Shown: positions 12,700 to 14,978 of the stretch, piece after piece
Numbering within the stretch: the first letter of the stretch is position 1
How the letters are laid out: each line of letters starts with the position of its first letter
NCBI GenBank assembly: GCA_943359405.1
Contig: CALRHO010000013.1
Coordinates: 1-14,978, forward strand
DNA from: Candidatus Nomurabacteria bacterium
GTDB lineage: Bacteria > Patescibacteriota > Minisyncoccia > Phycocordibacterales > UBA918
Length of the DNA: 14,978 nt
Direction of reading: 5' to 3'
Program-made: the position numbers and the translations under genes
Notes under the pieces: generated by a model
Database searches by the model: none
Told to the model about the DNA's origin: nothing
What the model saw: only the letters and a program-made list of their open reading frames with translations

Positions 12700-14355
12700 A
12701 TGGCAAAACAAGTTGTCTTTGGAGAGGAACTCAAAAAAAAGTTACAAAAAGGTGTTGATACGGTGGCCAATGCCGTAAAGGTTACCCTCGGTCCGCGCGG
12801 TCGCAACGTAATACTTGATAAGAGTTATGGTGGTCCAACCATCACGAATGACGGTGTTTCAATTGCGAAAGATATCACCCTCAAGGATCGCTTCGAGAAC
12901 ATGGGGGCGGAAATTGTGAAGGAGGTTGCTAATAAAACTAACGAACTAGCTGGTGATGGTACGACTACCGCGACTGTTCTCACGCAAGCACTGGTTTCTG
13001 AAGGGCTTCGCCAAACCACTATGGGTCTCAATTCGATGGCGGTACGCACCGGTATGGAGCATGCGGCGGCGGATGTTGTGGTGGCGTTGCGTGGTATGGC
13101 CACTCAGATCAAGAACAGTGAAGAGGTGAAGCAGGTGGCTACCATCTCTGCAGAAAATGCAGAAATTGGCGAGAAGATTGCCGAAACGATTGAGAAGGTC
13201 GGAAAGGATGGTGTCGTCACGGTTGAAGAGAGTCAGTCCTTTGGCATCGAAACCGAACTCACTGAAGGTATGCAGTTCGATAAGGGTTATGTCTCACCAT
13301 ACATGGTGACGAATCCTGAGCGCATGGAATCTGAGTACAAAAACGCACAGATATTGATCACGGACAAGAAGATTAGTTCGGTACAAGAAATTTTGCCACT
13401 CCTAGAGAAAATTGCCCAAACCGGCAAGAAGGAACTCGTCATCATTGCTGATGATGTTGAGGGCGAGGCACTGGCAACGTTTGTAGTTAATAAACTTAAG
13501 GGCGGTTTCTCAGTCCTTGCGGTAAAGGCACCTGGGTACGGCGACCGCAAGAAGGAGGTGCTCGCTGACATTGCGGTCACCACGGGTGGTCAGGTAATCT
13601 CGGCCGACTTGGGTCTCAAGCTCGAAACCACAGAAATTTCGCAGCTAGGTAAGGCTGACCGCGTAGTTGCCACGAAGGATAAGACCATTATCGTCGGTGG
13701 CGCTGGAGTAAAGGCTGATATCGATGAGCGCGTGAAGGCGCTGAAGGCTCAGCTCGAGACTACCACTTCAAAGTTCGACAAGGAGAAGCTTGAGGAGCGA
13801 ATTGCCAAACTCGCGGGTGGTGTAGCTGTCATTCGCGTTGGTGCCGCTACCGAGACTGAGATGAAGTACCTTAAGCTCAAGATTGAAGATGCGGTCAATG
13901 CCACCAAGGCAGCAATTGAAGAAGGGATTGTGCCGGGTGGTGGTACGGCACTTGCGCGTGCGGCTAGTATTGTCGAGAAGGACTTGATGGCCAAGAAAGA
14001 CCTCACACGTGAAGAGATGGTGGGCTATAACATTGTCTTAAAGGCCCTTGAGGTGCCGCTACGCCAGATTGCTAATAACACCGGTAAACACGATGGTGCC
14101 GTGATTGTGGAGAAGGTGAAGACTGCCGGTGGTAATGCGGGATATGACGCTGCCAAAGCTGAGATGATTGATGACATGATCAAGGCCGGTATCATTGACC
14201 CTGTTAAGGTCGAGCGTGCCGGTGTCCAGCATGCGGTGTCGGCAGCGGCGATTCTCCTCACTACTGAGTGTGCGGTAGCCGATGAGCCAGAGCCTGAGAA
14301 GCCAGAATTGCCGATGGGAGGTGGGATGGGAGGGGGAATGGGCGGAATGTACTAG
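12700..14355 (+). CDS. groEL: Chaperonin GroEL (Hsp60)
   Basis: A 551-residue ATP-driven folding chamber subunit, full length for the family. N-terminal equatorial domain: VKVTLGPRGRNVILDKSYGGPTITNDGVSIAK, and the nucleotide-binding AGDGTTTATVL. Apical domain: TEGMQFDKGYVSPYMVT, with EILPLLEKIAQTGKKELVIIADDVEGEAL and APGYGDRKKEVL. C-terminal equatorial part: EEGIVPGGGTAL, NAGYDAAKAEMIDDM and AGVQHAVSAAAILLTTECAVAD. The tail ends in Gly-Met repeats (GGGMGGGMGGMY), as in GroEL that folds proteins within a closed cavity. The ATG lies 20 bases after groES with an A/T-rich gap and no Shine-Dalgarno sequence. A terminator follows 22 bases after the stop, closing the operon. No hrcA or dnaK gene is seen nearby. 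Confidence 0.97.
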   Translation: MAKQVVFGEELKKKLQKGVDTVANAVKVTLGPRGRNVILDKSYGGPTITNDGVSIAKDITLKDRFENMGAEIVKEVANKTNELAGDGTTTATVLTQALVSEGLRQTTMGLNSMAVRTGMEHAAADVVVALRGMATQIKNSEEVKQVATISAENAEIGEKIAETIEKVGKDGVVTVEESQSFGIETELTEGMQFDKGYVSPYMVTNPERMESEYKNAQILITDKKISSVQEILPLLEKIAQTGKKELVIIADDVEGEALATFVVNKLKGGFSVLAVKAPGYGDRKKEVLADIAVTTGGQVISADLGLKLETTEISQLGKADRVVATKDKTIIVGGAGVKADIDERVKALKAQLETTTSKFDKEKLEERIAKLAGGVAVIRVGAATETEMKYLKLKIEDAVNATKAAIEEGIVPGGGTALARAASIVEKDLMAKKDLTREEMVGYNIVLKALEVPLRQIANNTGKHDGAVIVEKVKTAGGNAGYDAAKAEMIDDMIKAGIIDPVKVERAGVQHAVSAAAILLTTECAVADEPEPEKPELPMGGGMGGGMGGMY

Positions 14356-14377
14356 AAACCAAGCGCGCGCCGATAAC

Positions 14378-14405
14378 AAAACCGGTTAACAGCCGGTTTT
14401 TGTTG
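14378..14405 (+). terminator. Intrinsic terminator of groES-groEL
   Basis: AAAACCGG (14378-14385) pairs with CCGGTTTT (14393-14400) around a 7-base loop, with further T-rich sequence (TGTTGTT). It follows the groEL stop by 22 bases. Its T-tail overlaps the likely -35 of lemA. Confidence 0.85.
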
Positions 14406-14430
14406 TTCGTTGGTAGGATAGTGGTATAAT
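14403..14430 (+). promoter_or_regulatory. Extended -10 promoter of lemA
   Basis: TTGTTC (14403-14408), a 16-base spacer and TGG-TATAAT (14422-14430) form a strong candidate. Transcription would start near 14437, leaving an A/T-rich leader of about 40 bases. A second TATAAT at 14446-14451 is a possible alternative. Confidence 0.65.
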
Positions 14431-14477
14431 CTTAAAAAGAGTTTTTATAATTTTGTTTGGTAATTTTCGTCATCACT

Positions 14478-14978
14478 ATGAGCTTAATAATTGTGGCAGT
14501 AGTCGTAGGGGTACTTGGACTCTATGTCGTGTATGCTTACAACAATTTTGTAAAACTGACTCAGCGTACCAAGGAGGCCTGGGCCGATATTGATGTGCAG
14601 CTGAAGCGTCGCTATGATCTGATTCCTAACCTTATCGAGACGGTAAAGGGATATGCGGCTCACGAACGTGCTGTCTTCGAGGAGGTGACAGAGGCTCGCG
14701 CTAAGGCAACCCAGGTACACGTCGATCCAACCGGCATTACACCCGAACAGATTATGGCGATGGCTGGTGCAGAGTCAGCACTGGGGGCTTCGCTTGGCAA
14801 ACTCTTGGCAGTAGCCGAAGCCTACCCCGACCTCAAAGCTAACCAGAACTTTCTGGGCCTCCAGAATGAGCTCACCGATACCGAGAATAAGATTCAAGCG
14901 GCACGTCGTTTCTATAACGGTAACGTGCGTGACCTCAAGATTGCGCTCCAGTCATTCCCTTCAAATGTCATTGGCAAC
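14478..14978 (+). CDS. lemA: LemA family protein (3' end outside window)
   Basis: The frame is open from ATG 14478 to the window end: 167 residues, probably missing about 20. An N-terminal membrane helix (SLIIVAVVVGVLGLYVVYAYN) is followed by the LemA core: NNFVKLTQRTKEAWADIDVQLKRRYDLIPNLIETVKGYAAHE, then VFEEVTEARAKA, FLGLQNELTDTENKIQAARRFYN and VRDLKIALQSFPSNVIG. The family is an anchored antiparallel helical bundle facing outward; its biochemical role is not settled. It is often encoded beside an M48 peptidase (HtpX-like) or TPM-domain protein, and such a gene may follow downstream. No Shine-Dalgarno sequence precedes the ATG (TTCGTCATCACT). Confidence 0.92.
   Translation, partial: MSLIIVAVVVGVLGLYVVYAYNNFVKLTQRTKEAWADIDVQLKRRYDLIPNLIETVKGYAAHERAVFEEVTEARAKATQVHVDPTGITPEQIMAMAGAESALGASLGKLLAVAEAYPDLKANQNFLGLQNELTDTENKIQAARRFYNGNVRDLKIALQSFPSNVIGN

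Noticed and set aside
1..14978. CRISPR arrays, tRNA or rRNA genes, prophage or defence genes
   Set aside because: No regularly spaced repeats, cloverleaf or rRNA-like stretches, or defence-type domains were seen on either strand.

Overview
The window looks like a chromosomal segment of a Candidate Phyla Radiation (Patescibacteria) bacterium, most likely of the Parcubacteria type. This is inferred from several features together: roughly 50% GC, many very short intergenic gaps, small membrane proteins of kinds I associate with that group, an RNase J with a long basic N-terminal tail, a MutY-type glycosylase without its iron-sulfur motif, and starts without a Shine-Dalgarno sequence. No rRNA, tRNA or CRISPR array is visible, so the assignment rests on protein style only. 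Nothing here was checked against a database.

Layout. Bases 1-2957 (+) carry an envelope-associated block: the C-terminal PDZ domain of an HtrA/DegP-like protease, two small membrane proteins overlapping by ATGA, a secreted beta-helix (bactofilin-like) protein with a C-terminal membrane domain, and an SH3-like protein whose C-terminal half resembles a CHAP amidase that has lost its catalytic residues. Bases 2980-6093 (+) form a tight run: a HAD-IB phosphatase, a PspC-domain protein, a class II CPD photolyase and a FeS-less MutY-like glycosylase. The last three are joined by gaps or overlaps of only a few bases, so membrane stress and DNA repair functions may share a transcript.

Bases 6124-11565 lie on the minus strand. 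Reading right to left they are secG, an orphan membrane-anchored peptide-binding protein, RNase J with a clear intrinsic terminator, and an MFS transporter with its own promoter. Bases 11592-12177 hold a remnant of an IS481-like insertion sequence: truncated, frameshifted and bounded by an 11-bp inverted repeat. It sits between the divergent secG and groES genes. Bases 12214-14405 are the groES-groEL operon with a near-consensus promoter, a leader containing a wide inverted repeat, and a terminator. The window ends inside lemA, which has its own extended -10 promoter.

The most general signal is promoter placement. At six genes a -10-like box, three of them extended with TG, ends only 7-10 bases before the ATG. 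That places the expected transcription start on or within about four bases of the start codon. Together with the lack of ribosome-binding sequences at groES, groEL and lemA, this suggests frequent leaderless or near-leaderless translation. I did not see a defence system or a new multi-gene system. The unusual content is the degenerate CHAP protein, the divergent MutY, the RNase J tail, the groES leader and the IS remnant.
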